A stretch of 64,000 bases of DNA from Sutcliffiella horikoshii (GCF_020524325.1 NZ_JAIVKY010000005.1:186001-250000); one strand, 5' to 3'; positions 53,002 to 62,952 are shown, counted from the stretch's first letter. Notes: generated from the sequence alone by a model not told the origin. A program made the numbers and translations.

Positions 53002-53938
53002 ATATGGATTTAGTTGTTTGGTTGTTGACTTTCACTTGATTAGTTTTATTTCGCGTGACTAGCATCAAGAAGTAGCTCAATACTCCGAATAAACAAGAGA
53101 TAATTAAAGCGTGTAAAAGTGCTACAAAGATATTTAAGTTGGTTATTACAACTAAAGCTCCTGTCGTAGCTTGAGAAATTACAAGAATGGAGCATATAAT
53201 CCAACCGGCTTTAATGACAGGTTGGTGCTTGTACTTTTTAATCGCAAGGATTGTTACATAAACAATCCACACGACAATTAGTCCGGCCGCAGCCCGGTGT
53301 CCCATTTGAATCCATTCATGCATTTGGGTGGGAATCCCAAGCCCGTTCCGTGTACAGCTCGGCCAACTTGGGCATGCTAAGCTTGCGCCAACATGTCTTA
53401 CTAGTGCGCCACTATATACCACCAGATAGCAGTAAACAATAATACCGACAATATGAAACGACATCCGTCGGTCTACTATCAACGATTCAGCATCAAACTT
53501 CTTATCTACTTCAAAAATGAGCAGAGTAAGAAGGAAGACGGAGGCAAATGAAATAAGGGAAATCCCAAAGTGAAGTGCCAGTACTGCAGATGATTGTCCC
53601 CACACTACAGCAGCAGCTCCAATTAGAGCTTGTAAGATTAATACCAGAAATGATACTAGGGCCAAAAATTTTGTCTCTCGTTTATGACCAATTGCTTTCC
53701 AAGCCCATACTGCTAGAGTCAGAACCATTAGTCCGGCTAACCCTGAAACAATACGATGACTTAATTCAACTATAAGAGCGAAGTCAATATTACTTGGAAT
53801 TAGTTCGCCGTGACAGAGTGGCCAAGATCTTCCGCACCCCATACCAGAACCGGTTTTTGTAACAAGTGCTCCCCCAATCAGAACAAAAAGCATGATAATA
53901 GACGTGCAAACGGCGAACCATTTTAATAATTTATACAC
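53000..53938 (-). CDS. ctaA: CtaA, haem A synthase
   Basis: 312 residues, eight helices in two four-helix halves. It oxidises the C8 methyl of haem O to make haem A for the caa3 oxidase. Both extracellular Cys pairs of Bacillus CtaA are present: [14 protein letters not shown] (Cys35, Cys42) and [10 protein letters not shown] in the second half, as are the haem-ligand His regions. GTG 53938 follows AAGGTGG on the minus strand; the ORF extends 84 bases further without a better start. Divergent from ctaB, as in B. subtilis. Confidence 0.94.
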   Translation of the reverse strand: MYKLLKWFAVCTSIIMLFVLIGGALVTKTGSGMGCGRSWPLCHGELIPSNIDFALIVELSHRIVSGLAGLMVLTLAVWAWKAIGHKRETKFLALVSFLVLILQALIGAAAVVWGQSSAVLALHFGISLISFASVFLLTLLIFEVDKKFDAESLIVDRRMSFHIVGIIVYCYLVVYSGALVRHVGASLACPSWPSCTRNGLGIPTQMHEWIQMGHRAAAGLIVVWIVYVTILAIKKYKHQPVIKAGWIICSILVISQATTGALVVITNLNIFVALLHALIISCLFGVLSYFLMLVTRNKTNQVKVNNQTTKSI

Positions 53939-54159
53939 TAGATCCACCTTCTCAGAAAGAATTTGTATCTCCCTTATATTAAAAAAGAAACAGAAATGGT
54001 AAAATAATAAACGTCCTCCCAATACTACACAATCTTACGGTAATTGACAATATCCTCAAGCAGTTATCCAGGAGGAAATTATTATCGTGAAAAAGGTTGA
54101 ATAATGGGATGGAGTTTGCTAGTAATATATAAGGGAAGTTTGTAATCAGCCTCTTCACT

Positions 54160-54269
54160 TTTGTGAAAAGCTTCGACAAATCCTATTATATACCGTTTTC
54201 TTACGCACGGGTTGCAATCTCTCTAGGTGACACAAATTAGTCATATTTTCTTCAAATATAATTCACAAA
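54160..54269 (-). promoter_or_regulatory. Candidate ResD boxes in the ctaA-ctaB gap
   Basis: ATTCACAAA at 54261-54269 is an exact minus-strand match to TTTGTGAAT, the ResD-preferred sequence in B. subtilis. TTTGTGAAA at 54160-54168 on the plus strand differs by one base. ctaA is ResD-activated in B. subtilis. Pattern match only; the 410-bp gap 54023-54433 holds no gene. Confidence 0.45.
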
Positions 54270-54343
54270 GTATTTAGCAAATATGATTTAATATACAGAG
54301 AGAATGTTGCCAAGCACTTATTGCTCAATATGTGCATAAATCT

Positions 54344-54359
54344 CCGCATTATAATGCGG
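54344..54359 (+). promoter_or_regulatory. 16-bp perfect palindrome upstream of ctaB
   Basis: CCGCATTATAATGCGG is self-complementary and lies 75 bases before the ctaB start, followed by GTGAAAACGTATTCAC. It could be an operator or an mRNA hairpin. No regulator assigned. Confidence 0.5.
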
Positions 54360-54433
54360 TAGTGAAAACGTATTCACGTGCTCATTTGTTTTTTTATCAA
54401 ATGATTGCATTAAGGTTCAAAGGAGGAATATAA

Positions 54434-55375
54434 ATGGCAAATTTGAGGACTTTGGACCAAGCGCCTGCTTCATTATCAGATGAACGTCCTCAAGGTATGG
54501 AAGTTGCTCCTTCAAGATGGAAAGACTTCTTAGCGCTAATAAAAATTGGGATTGTGAATTCCAATTTTATCACTACGTTTACCGGCCTCTGGTTAGCTAT
54601 ATATTTTACCCAGACAGATGGTTTTATCGCTAATTTGGATATTGTCCTTTTGACTATGATAGGTTCTTCACTGGTAGTTGCGGGTTCATGTAGTTTAAAT
54701 AACTATATTGACAGAGATATTGACCATCTCATGTCTAGAACAAAGAATCGTCCTACCGTAACCGGAAGAATGGATCCAAAAGGAGCACTTTATCTTGGGT
54801 TGTTTCTTACAGCTCTAGGAACCATCATCTTAGCTTTTACAACCATTACAGCCGCTGTAATCGGACTTATCGGGGCTTTCACCTATGTGGTTTTATATAC
54901 AATGTGGTCAAAAAGGAAAAATACGCTTAACACTGTAATAGGAAGTGTGTCAGGTGCAGTGCCGCCGCTTATAGGCTGGGCTGCCGTTGACCCAGGACTT
55001 TCGTTGATTGCGTGGATATTATTTTTCATCATGTTTGTATGGCAAATTCCACATTTCCTTGCCATTGCTATTAGAAGGTGCGAGGAATACAGAAATGCAG
55101 GCATTCCTATGCTTCCTGTAGTTCATGGTTTTGACATTACAAGAAGACAAATGCTTGTATGGGTTGCCTGTTTACTGCCGCTTCCTTTTTGGTTGTTTGA
55201 TCTTGGAGCGGGATTAATCGTGCTAGCAACTCTATTGAATTTAGGCTGGCTTGCTCTAAGTATTGCTGGTTTTAAGATGAAAGATGGATTGAAGTGGGCA
55301 ACATTAATGTTTGTCTACTCATTAAATTATCTAACTATCTTATTTGTTTCCATGATCATCGTTACCATCTTCTAA
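54434..55375 (+). CDS. ctaB: CtaB, protohaem IX farnesyltransferase
   Basis: 313 residues of the UbiA prenyltransferase family that adds a farnesyl group to haem B to make haem O. The Asp-rich motif [19 protein letters not shown] lies at 89-107, and a second one, [13 protein letters not shown], near 155. About eight or nine helices follow an N-terminal soluble stretch. AAAGGAGGAATATAA precedes the ATG. Next are ctaCDEFG; it works with CtaA. Confidence 0.96.
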   Translation: MANLRTLDQAPASLSDERPQGMEVAPSRWKDFLALIKIGIVNSNFITTFTGLWLAIYFTQTDGFIANLDIVLLTMIGSSLVVAGSCSLNNYIDRDIDHLMSRTKNRPTVTGRMDPKGALYLGLFLTALGTIILAFTTITAAVIGLIGAFTYVVLYTMWSKRKNTLNTVIGSVSGAVPPLIGWAAVDPGLSLIAWILFFIMFVWQIPHFLAIAIRRCEEYRNAGIPMLPVVHGFDITRRQMLVWVACLLPLPFWLFDLGAGLIVLATLLNLGWLALSIAGFKMKDGLKWATLMFVYSLNYLTILFVSMIIVTIF

Positions 55376-55412
55376 GATCAAGGAATTTATTTGTTCAACA
55401 AGAAGAGAGCAT

Positions 55413-55449
55413 GACAGCTATTGCTTATAAAGGGTAGCTGTCTGTTTTC
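55413..55449 (+). terminator. Terminator after ctaB
   Basis: ACAGCTA pairs with TAGCTGT around 13-14 bases, followed by a T-rich tail. ctaC probably has its own promoter in 55450-55670, where TATAGT near 55497 is the best -10 candidate. Confidence 0.72.
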
Positions 55450-55671
55450 ACGCAAAAACACCTCAAAAATTAAGGGTGAAATTACATAACCTGTGGTATA
55501 GTAAACAATGGGTGCGAAAATTGTCCTTTTGAGGTAAAAAGTGTATAGCTGATACGGTGAAAACCAGTTGGCTCTATAATTTGTGATTAGATTCTTTCTC
55601 AAAGCTTTGAAGGAATTTATCAATACATTCTACTTCACTCACTAAATATGAAAGAGGGGTTTGATTAGGCT

Positions 55672-56733
55672 ATGAAGAAATGGCTACCTAATTGGCGTAT
55701 AGTATCACTTTTCAGTGTAATGGCGCTATTCTTAGCAGGCTGTGGTAAACCGTTCTTATCTACACTTCAGCCAGTAGGTGAAGTGGCAGATATGCAAAAA
55801 TCACTGATATTGTTAAGCTCAGCAATTATGATTCTTGTAGTAGTTGTGGTTTCTATTATCTTCGTTTACGTTGTGGTGAAATTCCGCCAGCGTAAAGGCG
55901 ATAAAGAAATTATTCCAAAGCAAGTGGAAGGAAGCCACAAGCTTGAAATCACCTGGACTGTTATTCCGATTTTATTACTTTTAATCTTAGCAGTTCCAAC
56001 TGTATCTTACACATTTGACCTTGCTGATGTAAGGGAAATGGACAAGGAAGAGTCTGATGCACTTGTAGTAAATGTTACTGCGCACTTATACTGGTGGGAG
56101 TTTGAATACCCAGAGTATGGTATTGTAACAAGTCAAGACCTTTATGTTCCAACAGATGAAAATGTTTACTTCAACTTGGAAGCAAGTCAAGTAAAACACT
56201 CATTCTGGATTCCTTCTGCCGGAGGGAAAATGGATACAAATACGGACAACACGAACCGTTTCTGGTTGAATTTTGATTCAGAGCGTGTTGGCCAAGCAGA
56301 AAATTTATTCCACGGTAAATGTGCCGAGTTATGTGGTCCTTCCCATGCATTGATGGATTTCAAAGTGAAAACCATGCCTCGTGAAGACTTTGATCAGTGG
56401 GTAGAAAAAATGCAAGGCAAAGAGCATGCTGCTCAATCTGATCTTGCGCAAGCAGGTGAAGAAATCTTCAACCAAAGCTGTATCACATGTCACGCGGTTG
56501 GTGCAGATGCACAAGCTGATGCTGGGGTTGCACCTAACTTAACAAACTTCGGGGACCGCACTATGATTGCCGGTATTTTAGATCATACTCCAGAAGACTT
56601 GGAAAAATGGTTGAAAAATCCTGAAAAAGTTAAACCAGCTAACTTGATGACAGGTACTTACGGTAACTTGAAACAAGAAGAAATTGACGCTCTTGTTGAA
56701 TACTTAATGTCATTAAAAGTAGACGAAGAATAG
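55672..56733 (+). CDS. ctaC: CtaC, cytochrome caa3 oxidase subunit II
   Basis: 353 residues. The lipoprotein signal ends LAGC (Cys24). Two helices anchor an extracellular cupredoxin domain with the CuA ligands His176, Cys217, Cys221, His225 and Met228 (CAELCGPSHALM). The C-terminal cytochrome c domain has CITCH at 270-274 and a candidate Met ligand in NLMTG. The fused cytochrome c marks the caa3 type. GAAAGAGGGGTTTG precedes the ATG. First of ctaCDEF. Confidence 0.97.
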   Translation: MKKWLPNWRIVSLFSVMALFLAGCGKPFLSTLQPVGEVADMQKSLILLSSAIMILVVVVVSIIFVYVVVKFRQRKGDKEIIPKQVEGSHKLEITWTVIPILLLLILAVPTVSYTFDLADVREMDKEESDALVVNVTAHLYWWEFEYPEYGIVTSQDLYVPTDENVYFNLEASQVKHSFWIPSAGGKMDTNTDNTNRFWLNFDSERVGQAENLFHGKCAELCGPSHALMDFKVKTMPREDFDQWVEKMQGKEHAAQSDLAQAGEEIFNQSCITCHAVGADAQADAGVAPNLTNFGDRTMIAGILDHTPEDLEKWLKNPEKVKPANLMTGTYGNLKQEEIDALVEYLMSLKVDEE

Positions 56734-56758
56734 ATTTCATAGAAAGGGAGGTTACATT

Positions 56759-58630
56759 GTGAGTACGTTAGCACAGAAAAAAGGCTTTGGCGCAACGGTA
56801 TGGGACTACTTGACAACAGTAGACCATAAAAAAATCGCCATCCTTTACCTTATTGCCGGCGGTTTCTTCTTTATCGTCGGTGGCTTGGAAGCGATGTTTA
56901 TTCGTATCCAGCTGGCTTTGCCTAATAATGATTTTTTAGCTGCAGGCCTTTATAATGAAATACTTACTATGCATGGAACAACAATGATTTTCTTGGCAGC
57001 TATGCCATTATTGTTTGCGTTTATGAACGCAGCGGTTCCTTTACAAATCGGTGCACGTGACGTTGCATTCCCTTTTATCAACGCATTAGGTTTTTGGTTG
57101 TTCTTCTTCGGAGGAGTTTTCCTGAACATGAGTTGGTTCTTAGGTGGAGCACCTGATGCTGGGTGGACTTCTTATGCATCGCTATCACTCGCATCTGAAG
57201 GTCATGGTATTGACTTTTATGCGTTAGGACTTCAAATATCGGGTATTGGTACATTAATTGGTGGTATTAACTTCCTTGTTACGATCATCAACATGCGTGC
57301 ACCTGGTATGACTTATATGCGTATGCCTCTATTTACATGGTCTACGTTTGTAGCATCTGCTTTAATTCTTTTTGCTTTCCCTCCATTAACTGTAGGATTG
57401 GCATTAATGATGTTCGACCGTCTTTTCGGAACAGCTTTCTTTGATGCGAACCTTGGTGGTAACACAGTAATTTGGGAGCATTTATTCTGGATTTTCGGAC
57501 ACCCAGAAGTTTACATCTTAATCTTACCAGCATTCGGTATTTTCTCTGATGTATTCTCTACCTTCTCTAAGAAGCGTCTGTTTGGATACTCTTCCATGGT
57601 ATTTGCAACAGTATTAATCGGTTTCTTAGGATTCATGGTATGGGCTCACCATATGTTCACAACTGGTCTTGGACCGATTGCGAATGCAATCTTTGCGGTT
57701 GCAACGATGGCAATTGCCGTACCTACTGGTATTAAAATCTTTAACTGGATGTTCACAATGTGGGGCGGACAGTTACAAATCAATACTGCTATGCTATGGT
57801 CAGTAGCATTCATACCTACTTTTGTACTTGGTGGGGTAACAGGGGTAATGCTAGCATCAGCTGCGGCTGACTATCAATACCACGATTCTTATTTCGTAGT
57901 AGCCCACTTCCACTATGTTATTGTTGGGGGAGTAGTGTTTGGTCTATTTGCTGGACTTCACTACTGGTGGCCGAAGATTTTCGGTAAAATTTTAGATGAA
58001 ACTTTAGGAAAGATTACTTTCTGGTTATTCTTCATTGGTTTCCATCTAACGTTCTTTATCCAACATTTCCTTGGACTTATGGGTATGCCACGTCGTGTAT
58101 TTACATTCGCTGACGGAAATGGTTGGGAACTAGGAAACTTAGTTAGTTCCATTGGTGCTATTTTCATGGCACTTGCAACAGTTGTTTTATTCATCAATAT
58201 TGTAAAGACTGCTTTAAGCAAGCAGACTGTAGCTGGCGATGCTTGGGGCTATGGCCGTACATTAGAATGGTCCATTCCTTCACCGCCACCAGAGCACAAC
58301 TTTACACAAACTCCACTTGTTCGTGGACTTGATCCGTTATGGGTTGAGAAGATGGAAGGTAAAAAAGGCATGACGCCTGCAGAACCAATCGGAGACATTC
58401 ATATGCCAAACGGTTCTATTCTTCCATTCATCATCTCAATTGGCTTGTTTATCGCAGCATTTGGTGTTATGTATAGAAGCGATTACACATGGGGTCTTCC
58501 AGTGATGATCATTGGTCTACTAGTAACATTTAGTGCCATGTTCTTCCGTTCTATAATCGACGATCATGGATATCATATTCATAAAGAAGATCTTCTTGCT
58601 GAAGATGATGACAAGGGGGCGAAGCTATAA
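56759..58630 (+). CDS. ctaD: CtaD, cytochrome caa3 oxidase subunit I
   Basis: 623 residues, 12 or more helices, carrying low-spin haem A and the haem a3-CuB centre. CuB and haem ligands are visible in TMHGTTMIF, WIFGHPEVYILILP (His-Tyr crosslink), MVWAHHMFTTG and AHFHYVIVGG. GTG 56759 follows AAGGGAGG. Its stop overlaps the ctaE start by one base (TAATG), a sign of translational coupling. Confidence 0.97.
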   Translation: MSTLAQKKGFGATVWDYLTTVDHKKIAILYLIAGGFFFIVGGLEAMFIRIQLALPNNDFLAAGLYNEILTMHGTTMIFLAAMPLLFAFMNAAVPLQIGARDVAFPFINALGFWLFFFGGVFLNMSWFLGGAPDAGWTSYASLSLASEGHGIDFYALGLQISGIGTLIGGINFLVTIINMRAPGMTYMRMPLFTWSTFVASALILFAFPPLTVGLALMMFDRLFGTAFFDANLGGNTVIWEHLFWIFGHPEVYILILPAFGIFSDVFSTFSKKRLFGYSSMVFATVLIGFLGFMVWAHHMFTTGLGPIANAIFAVATMAIAVPTGIKIFNWMFTMWGGQLQINTAMLWSVAFIPTFVLGGVTGVMLASAAADYQYHDSYFVVAHFHYVIVGGVVFGLFAGLHYWWPKIFGKILDETLGKITFWLFFIGFHLTFFIQHFLGLMGMPRRVFTFADGNGWELGNLVSSIGAIFMALATVVLFINIVKTALSKQTVAGDAWGYGRTLEWSIPSPPPEHNFTQTPLVRGLDPLWVEKMEGKKGMTPAEPIGDIHMPNGSILPFIISIGLFIAAFGVMYRSDYTWGLPVMIIGLLVTFSAMFFRSIIDDHGYHIHKEDLLAEDDDKGAKL

Positions 58631-59253
58631 TGCATACTGAAGAAAAATTCACAGCAGAAACTTTTCCAGCTTCGCCTGAAAAGGCGACCCTTGAAGGCAA
58701 AAACAAGTTCTTAGGCTTCTGGCTTTTCCTAGGTGGAGAGACTGTACTTTTTGCTTCATTGTTTGCTACTTATTTAGCTCTAAGTGGACCTGATTCCATT
58801 GTTTCTGGTCCTGACCAAAAAGAATTATTTGATTTAGCATTAGTTTTTGCTGCAACGATGATTCTTTTAACAAGTTCTCTAACAAGTGTGTACGCTATGT
58901 ACCACATGAAAAACTTTAACTTCAAAAAGATGCAATTGTGGATGGGTATCACATGGCTTCTAGGATTATCATTCTTAATCCTAGAGATCTATGAGTTCAA
59001 TCATTATATCCATTTAGGCCATACAATTACTAGTAGTGCATTTGGTTCTGCATTCTACGTATTAGTTGGTACTCACGGTGCCCACGTATTCTTCGGTTTA
59101 CTTTGGATTGGAACTCTTTTAATCCGTAACATGAGACGTGGTTTGGATCTATATAATGCTCCTAAGTTCTATGTAGCTTCACTATACTGGCACTTTATCG
59201 ACGTTGTATGGTTATTCATCTTTACTGTTGTATATTTAATGGGATTGGTGTGA
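58630..59253 (+). CDS. ctaE: CtaE, cytochrome caa3 oxidase subunit III
   Basis: 207 residues with five helices: FLGFWLFLGGETVLFASLFA at the start, TSSLTSVYAMYHMKN, GTHGAHVFFGLLWIGTLLIR and YWHFIDVVWLFIFTVVYLMG. It stabilises the catalytic core and influences the proton entry path. Translationally coupled to ctaD. AAGGGGGCG within ctaD serves as its ribosome-binding site. Confidence 0.96.
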   Translation: MHTEEKFTAETFPASPEKATLEGKNKFLGFWLFLGGETVLFASLFATYLALSGPDSIVSGPDQKELFDLALVFAATMILLTSSLTSVYAMYHMKNFNFKKMQLWMGITWLLGLSFLILEIYEFNHYIHLGHTITSSAFGSAFYVLVGTHGAHVFFGLLWIGTLLIRNMRRGLDLYNAPKFYVASLYWHFIDVVWLFIFTVVYLMGLV

Positions 59254-59259
59254 TGACTG

Positions 59260-59592
59260 ATGGCAAATACTCAATCAAATACAGGTAACCCAAAAGTAGA
59301 CTTAGAATTCCGTCGCAAAAAGAATAAGGAAGAAATGAAATACCAGGTTGTTTCCTTCGTATTGATGATTTTCCTTACTCTACTTGCATTCCTTGCAGTA
59401 GGAGCAGAGATGTCCAAGTACTTTATCGTACCTTTCATCATCTTGCTTGCTATTGTACAATGTATCTTCCAACTATACTATTTCATGCACATGAACCATA
59501 AAGGTCATGAAACTCCAGCTTTATTCTTATATTCTGGATTGGCAGTTGGATTAATTACAATCTTGGCATTTACTACTATCATCTGGTGGTAA
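59260..59592 (+). CDS. ctaF: CtaF, cytochrome caa3 oxidase subunit IV
   Basis: 110 residues, three helices: YQVVSFVLMIFLTLLAFLAV, IVPFIILLAIVQCIFQLYYF and LFLYSGLAVGLITILAFTTI, with the family motif YYFMHMNHKGHE. A small subunit needed for assembly of the Bacillus oxidase. It lies 6 bases after ctaE and ends the operon at a terminator. Confidence 0.95.
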   Translation: MANTQSNTGNPKVDLEFRRKKNKEEMKYQVVSFVLMIFLTLLAFLAVGAEMSKYFIVPFIILLAIVQCIFQLYYFMHMNHKGHETPALFLYSGLAVGLITILAFTTIIWW

Positions 59593-59600
59593 AAACCAAA

Positions 59601-59635
59601 CAAAAAGGCAGCCCATAGAGGCTGTCTTTTTTGTT
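59601..59635 (+). terminator. Terminator after ctaF
   Basis: AAAAAGGCAGCC pairs with GGCTGTCTTTTT around seven bases. Repeat copy A6 begins about 20 bases later. Confidence 0.9.
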
Positions 59636-59653
59636 TGATAAGAATTTGTAATA

Positions 59654-59783
59654 CTGTTGATTTCCGTTTCAGGCGCTTCGCTTGCCTGCGGGCGGTCCGG
59701 GAGCCTCCTCACTTCGTTGCGGGGTCTCCCCTGTCCCTTCCTCCCGCGGGCGTCTACGCGCCTTCCACTACAATCAACAAGGT
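59654..59783 (+). repeat. GC-rich imperfect palindromic repeat, copy A6
   Basis: CTGTTGATTTCCGTTTCAGG starts the copy, then CGCTTCGCTTGCCTGCGGG, CCTCCTCACTTCGTTGCGGG and CCCGCGGGCGTCTACGCGCC. It is the fullest copy of the A type and lies inside the ctaF-ctaG gap. Confidence 0.93.
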
Positions 59784-59858
59784 TACTTCGTTCACTTTGG
59801 TTTTAAAAACCTTCCAATTGAGTATAAAGAAAAGTCATAACATAGATTTACGTAATTC

Positions 59859-59992
59859 TTAGCTGTGGATTGAAGCAAATGGCGGAGACTCCAGCGGGGG
59901 AGTAACGGTAGCTTGAGACCCCTGAAGCGTTGTGAGGAGGCTCAAGCACCGTCCCGCGGAAAGCGAGGCCATTTGCGGAATGGAACAGCGGG
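59859..59992 (-). repeat. GC-rich imperfect palindromic repeat, copy B6 (inverted partner of A6)
   Basis: TTAGCTGTGGATTGAAGCAA starts the copy, then TGGCGGAGACTCCAGCGGG, TTGTGAGGAGGCTCAAGCAC and GTCCCGCGGAAAGCGAGG follow. It interrupts the ctaF-ctaG spacing. The rest of the gap (59993-60150) shows no gene. Confidence 0.93.
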
Positions 59993-60168
59993 GACTGACC
60001 AACCACAAAAAGTTAATATAAGAGGAACATTGTCTAATTCATGACACTTTCTGTTAATCAGGGGTATCCTTTTTGTATCACATTGAACGAGCTTGGTCTT
60101 GTATAGTATAATGTGGTTATGCAAAGTGAGACTTATTAGAGTCTCGATAAAATTGAGGTGACAGCATA

Positions 60169-61077
60169 ATGATCGGCAACTTGGACATGTTTGGATTTCA
60201 AGCTTTATGGAGTCCGTTTTTATTAATTTTCACTATTCTTACCATAACATTATATTTTTATATAACTGGAAAAGGGAGACACCGTTTCAAGGACTCTGAA
60301 GAGATATCAAATAAACAAAGAGTTCTATTCCTTATCAGTATGATACTGTTTTATCTTGTAAAAGGATCTCCAGTTGATTTGTTATCTCATTTGATGTTAA
60401 GTGCGCATATGACGCAAATGGCGATACTATACTTGGTTATTCCACCTATTTTACTGATGGGTATGCCTGCTTGGGTTCTTAGAAAAATCATAAATCTACC
60501 GGTTGTAAAGCCGGTGTTCCGTTTCTTCTCAAAACCACTTATTGCATTATTCGTTTTTAACGTTTTATTCTCTCTTTACCATATTCCAGTCGTATTTGAT
60601 ACGATAAAGGTTGATATGGTATATCATACAACTTATACATCTGTTATGTTTCTAGGTGCGTTTATCATGTGGTGGCCGCTTGTTAATCCACTTCCTGAAG
60701 AACAACGTTTATCAGGAATCAAGAAGATTGGTTATATTATGGCAGATGGAATGTTATTAACACCTGCTTGTGCTTTGATTATATTCGCAGATCAACCTTT
60801 ATACACTACGTATTCTGAGTTAACTGCATGGATGGCAGCACTTGCTTTATGTGTACCAGCCGGAACCTTAAGCGGCCTGGATCTTGGTGGACCAGAGATG
60901 TTCAATGCTTTGCCGTTGATAGAAGATCAACAGCTCGGCGGAGTTATTATGAAAATTATCCAAGAAATTATGTATGGCAGTATTCTAGCCTATGTATTCT
61001 TTGGCTGGGCGAAACGCGAACGAGAAAAAGACGAAATTGACCTAAACAAAGCCATGCAACCAAAAGTGGTAGAGTAA
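60169..61077 (+). CDS. ctaG: CtaG, cytochrome caa3 oxidase assembly factor
   Basis: 302 residues, seven helices, in the Bacillus CtaG family (not the CtaG/Cox11 of Proteobacteria). Typical segments are LMLSAHMTQMAILYLVIPP, MLGAFIMWWPLVNPLPEEQR-like FIMWWPLVNPLPEEQR and GSILAYVFFGWAKRE. It is required for caa3 formation, likely CuB insertion. GAGGTGACAGCATA precedes the ATG. It has been separated from ctaF by a repeat pair and probably has its own promoter. Confidence 0.93.
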   Translation: MIGNLDMFGFQALWSPFLLIFTILTITLYFYITGKGRHRFKDSEEISNKQRVLFLISMILFYLVKGSPVDLLSHLMLSAHMTQMAILYLVIPPILLMGMPAWVLRKIINLPVVKPVFRFFSKPLIALFVFNVLFSLYHIPVVFDTIKVDMVYHTTYTSVMFLGAFIMWWPLVNPLPEEQRLSGIKKIGYIMADGMLLTPACALIIFADQPLYTTYSELTAWMAALALCVPAGTLSGLDLGGPEMFNALPLIEDQQLGGVIMKIIQEIMYGSILAYVFFGWAKREREKDEIDLNKAMQPKVVE

Positions 61078-61081
61078 AGGA

Positions 61082-61112
61082 TAACAGCAACACTATATTG
61101 TTGCTGTTTTTC
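61082..61112 (+). terminator. Terminator after ctaG
   Basis: AACAGCAACA pairs with TTGTTGCTGTT around four to five bases, followed by T5. Confidence 0.9.
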
Positions 61113-61217
61113 TATGTAGCATTATTTACAATATAATGAACGTTTGATAAACATGTTGATTGAACGTGAAATGTTTTTTAAAATAAAGATGGAAAAGAAG
61201 TACGAGAGGAGAACAAG

Positions 61218-61685
61218 ATGGATCACTCAATTCCAATTATGCCTACAATAAGTACGTTTTTTATTGTACTGAGCGCAATATTTGTCGCGATAGGCTGGTA
61301 CTTAATTAGTAAACGTAAACTTGAAGCACATAAAAAAGCCATGTTTTTTGCAGCTATCTTCGCTATTATTTTCTTTGTCATCTATGCATCAAGAACTATT
61401 TTTGTTGGCAATACCAGCTTCGGAGGGCCTGATGACATAAAAGTGTATTATACGATCTTTTTATTATTCCATATCACTCTTGCTACAGTTGGGGCTGTTA
61501 TGGGAATCATCAACCTATGGACAGGCTACAAGAATAAGCTCGAAAAGCATAGAAAACTTGGCCCAATCACAAGTATCATCTGGTTTTCAACCGCTATTAC
61601 TGGCGTTGCAGTCTATTTGCTTTTATATGTAATTTATCAAGGCGGCGAAACTACTTCTGTTTTTAAAGCAATATTAGGTCTATAA
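61218..61685 (+). CDS. ctaM: DUF420 membrane protein, CtaM/YozB-like
   Basis: 155 residues with four to five helices: STFFIVLSAIFVAIGWYLIS, KAMFFAAIFAIIFFVIYASR, IFLLFHITLATVGAVMGIIN and TAITGVAVYLLLYVIYQ. The conserved His residues (EAHKKAM, LLFHITLA, EKHRKLGP) are typical of DUF420, called CtaM in Staphylococcus aureus and YozB in B. subtilis, where it supports haem-copper oxidase maturation. Its place beside ctaG fits that role. Confidence 0.85.
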   Translation: MDHSIPIMPTISTFFIVLSAIFVAIGWYLISKRKLEAHKKAMFFAAIFAIIFFVIYASRTIFVGNTSFGGPDDIKVYYTIFLLFHITLATVGAVMGIINLWTGYKNKLEKHRKLGPITSIIWFSTAITGVAVYLLLYVIYQGGETTSVFKAILGL

Positions 61686-61689
61686 TAAA

Positions 61690-61727
61690 CAAAAAGGTGG
61701 TTGGACAATTGTCCAATCACCTTTTTT
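61690..61727. terminator. Bidirectional terminator
   Basis: AAAAAGGTG-TTGGACAA pairs with TTGTCCAA-CACCTTTTT as one almost continuous stem, between convergent genes. Confidence 0.93.
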
Positions 61728-61732
61728 ACTTG

Positions 61733-62815
61733 TTATATTTTGAAGTTCATTTTAATAATACCTGCTTCACGTGCAGAGTTAAATGCAATCAATAATAAAG
61801 GCCCTACGATAAAACCTAAGATACCAAGTAGTTTTAACCCTAAATACATGGCAATCAAAGTAGCCAGTGGAGAAAGTCCAATATGACTACCCATTACTTT
61901 TGGTTCCACAGTCCTTCTAATGACTAGAAGAACGATAGCCAATATGGACAATTGTGTTCCAAGTCCTATATCACCTGTAATAAAATGAAAAATTGCCCAT
62001 GGTCCCAAGATGACAATGGAACCAATAATAGGGATAAAATCAATTACCCAGATAATGAAAGCCATTAATAATGCCACTTCTGGTGCGATAAATAACAAAC
62101 CAACCAAGCTTGCGAAAAATATAATGATGCTAACTAGGAATTGTGCTTTAAAGAAACCGAATATGACATAAGATAATCTTGAGCTCATAAATTTGACCTT
62201 GGCTGCCGTTTCTTCTTTCAAGTGTGAATATAGACCAGCTTTTAGGCGTGGCATGTCAATTAAAAATAAGAATAGGGCAATCAGGTAGACAAGGAAACTC
62301 ACCAAATAATTTGGGATGTTTGTGAAGATATTCTTTACATTTTGTATATTAAACAGGTCCGTTAGATAAATTCTCAGATCATAAAGAAATTTGTCTACTT
62401 GCAAACTGATTTCAGTAACAAACTCTGGGGGAAGATCCTCAGAAGCATTATTTAGATCTGATTGGAAATCACGCCATACCCTATTGACTTCATTTATGTA
62501 AGAAGGGGCATTTTCGACCAAATTGATGCCTTCTGTTATCACTTTCGTTGTTAGGAAGTATCCTCCTACCCCGATACTTGTCAGGAATAAAAGAAAAACA
62601 ATGAAAACAGAAAGATTTCGTTTCAGCTTTGCTCTCGCTTGTAAAAGCCTAACCAGAGGTTCCAGAAACAAAGCAGTAATCAAAGCAATGATAATGGGAA
62701 TTGATACGGGCAATATAAAAAATGCAATTATTGCAATAACAGCAATAATGATTAGTATAAAAAGTGTTCGAATACTAAACAGCGTTGACAATGGATGTCT
62801 CCTTTCTAATACCAT
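61733..62815 (-). CDS. AI-2E family membrane permease
   Basis: 360 residues with the family layout: two N-terminal helices, a soluble amphipathic segment (about 95-170), then five to six helices. Signatures are LITALFLEPLVRLLQARAK, AFIIWVIDFIPIIGSIVILG and GLSPLATLIAMYLGLKLLG. Members include TqsA-like exporters and Na+/H+ antiporter-like proteins, so the substrate cannot be assigned. An ATG at 62815 near the end of the gap precedes a divergent Gls24-like gene. Confidence 0.88.
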   Translation of the reverse strand: MVLERRHPLSTLFSIRTLFILIIIAVIAIIAFFILPVSIPIIIALITALFLEPLVRLLQARAKLKRNLSVFIVFLLFLTSIGVGGYFLTTKVITEGINLVENAPSYINEVNRVWRDFQSDLNNASEDLPPEFVTEISLQVDKFLYDLRIYLTDLFNIQNVKNIFTNIPNYLVSFLVYLIALFLFLIDMPRLKAGLYSHLKEETAAKVKFMSSRLSYVIFGFFKAQFLVSIIIFFASLVGLLFIAPEVALLMAFIIWVIDFIPIIGSIVILGPWAIFHFITGDIGLGTQLSILAIVLLVIRRTVEPKVMGSHIGLSPLATLIAMYLGLKLLGILGFIVGPLLLIAFNSAREAGIIKMNFKI

Positions 62816-62952
62816 ACTCCTATATTAATTATAGTATGGATTTTATTGAAATAACAGTATGTAAGAAAATAAATATGTAATCCTTTAAACAAGCACAGCT
62901 TTATCAAAACGGAATAAAATAATAAAACCCCTCAGGTGAAAAGGAGGTATAC

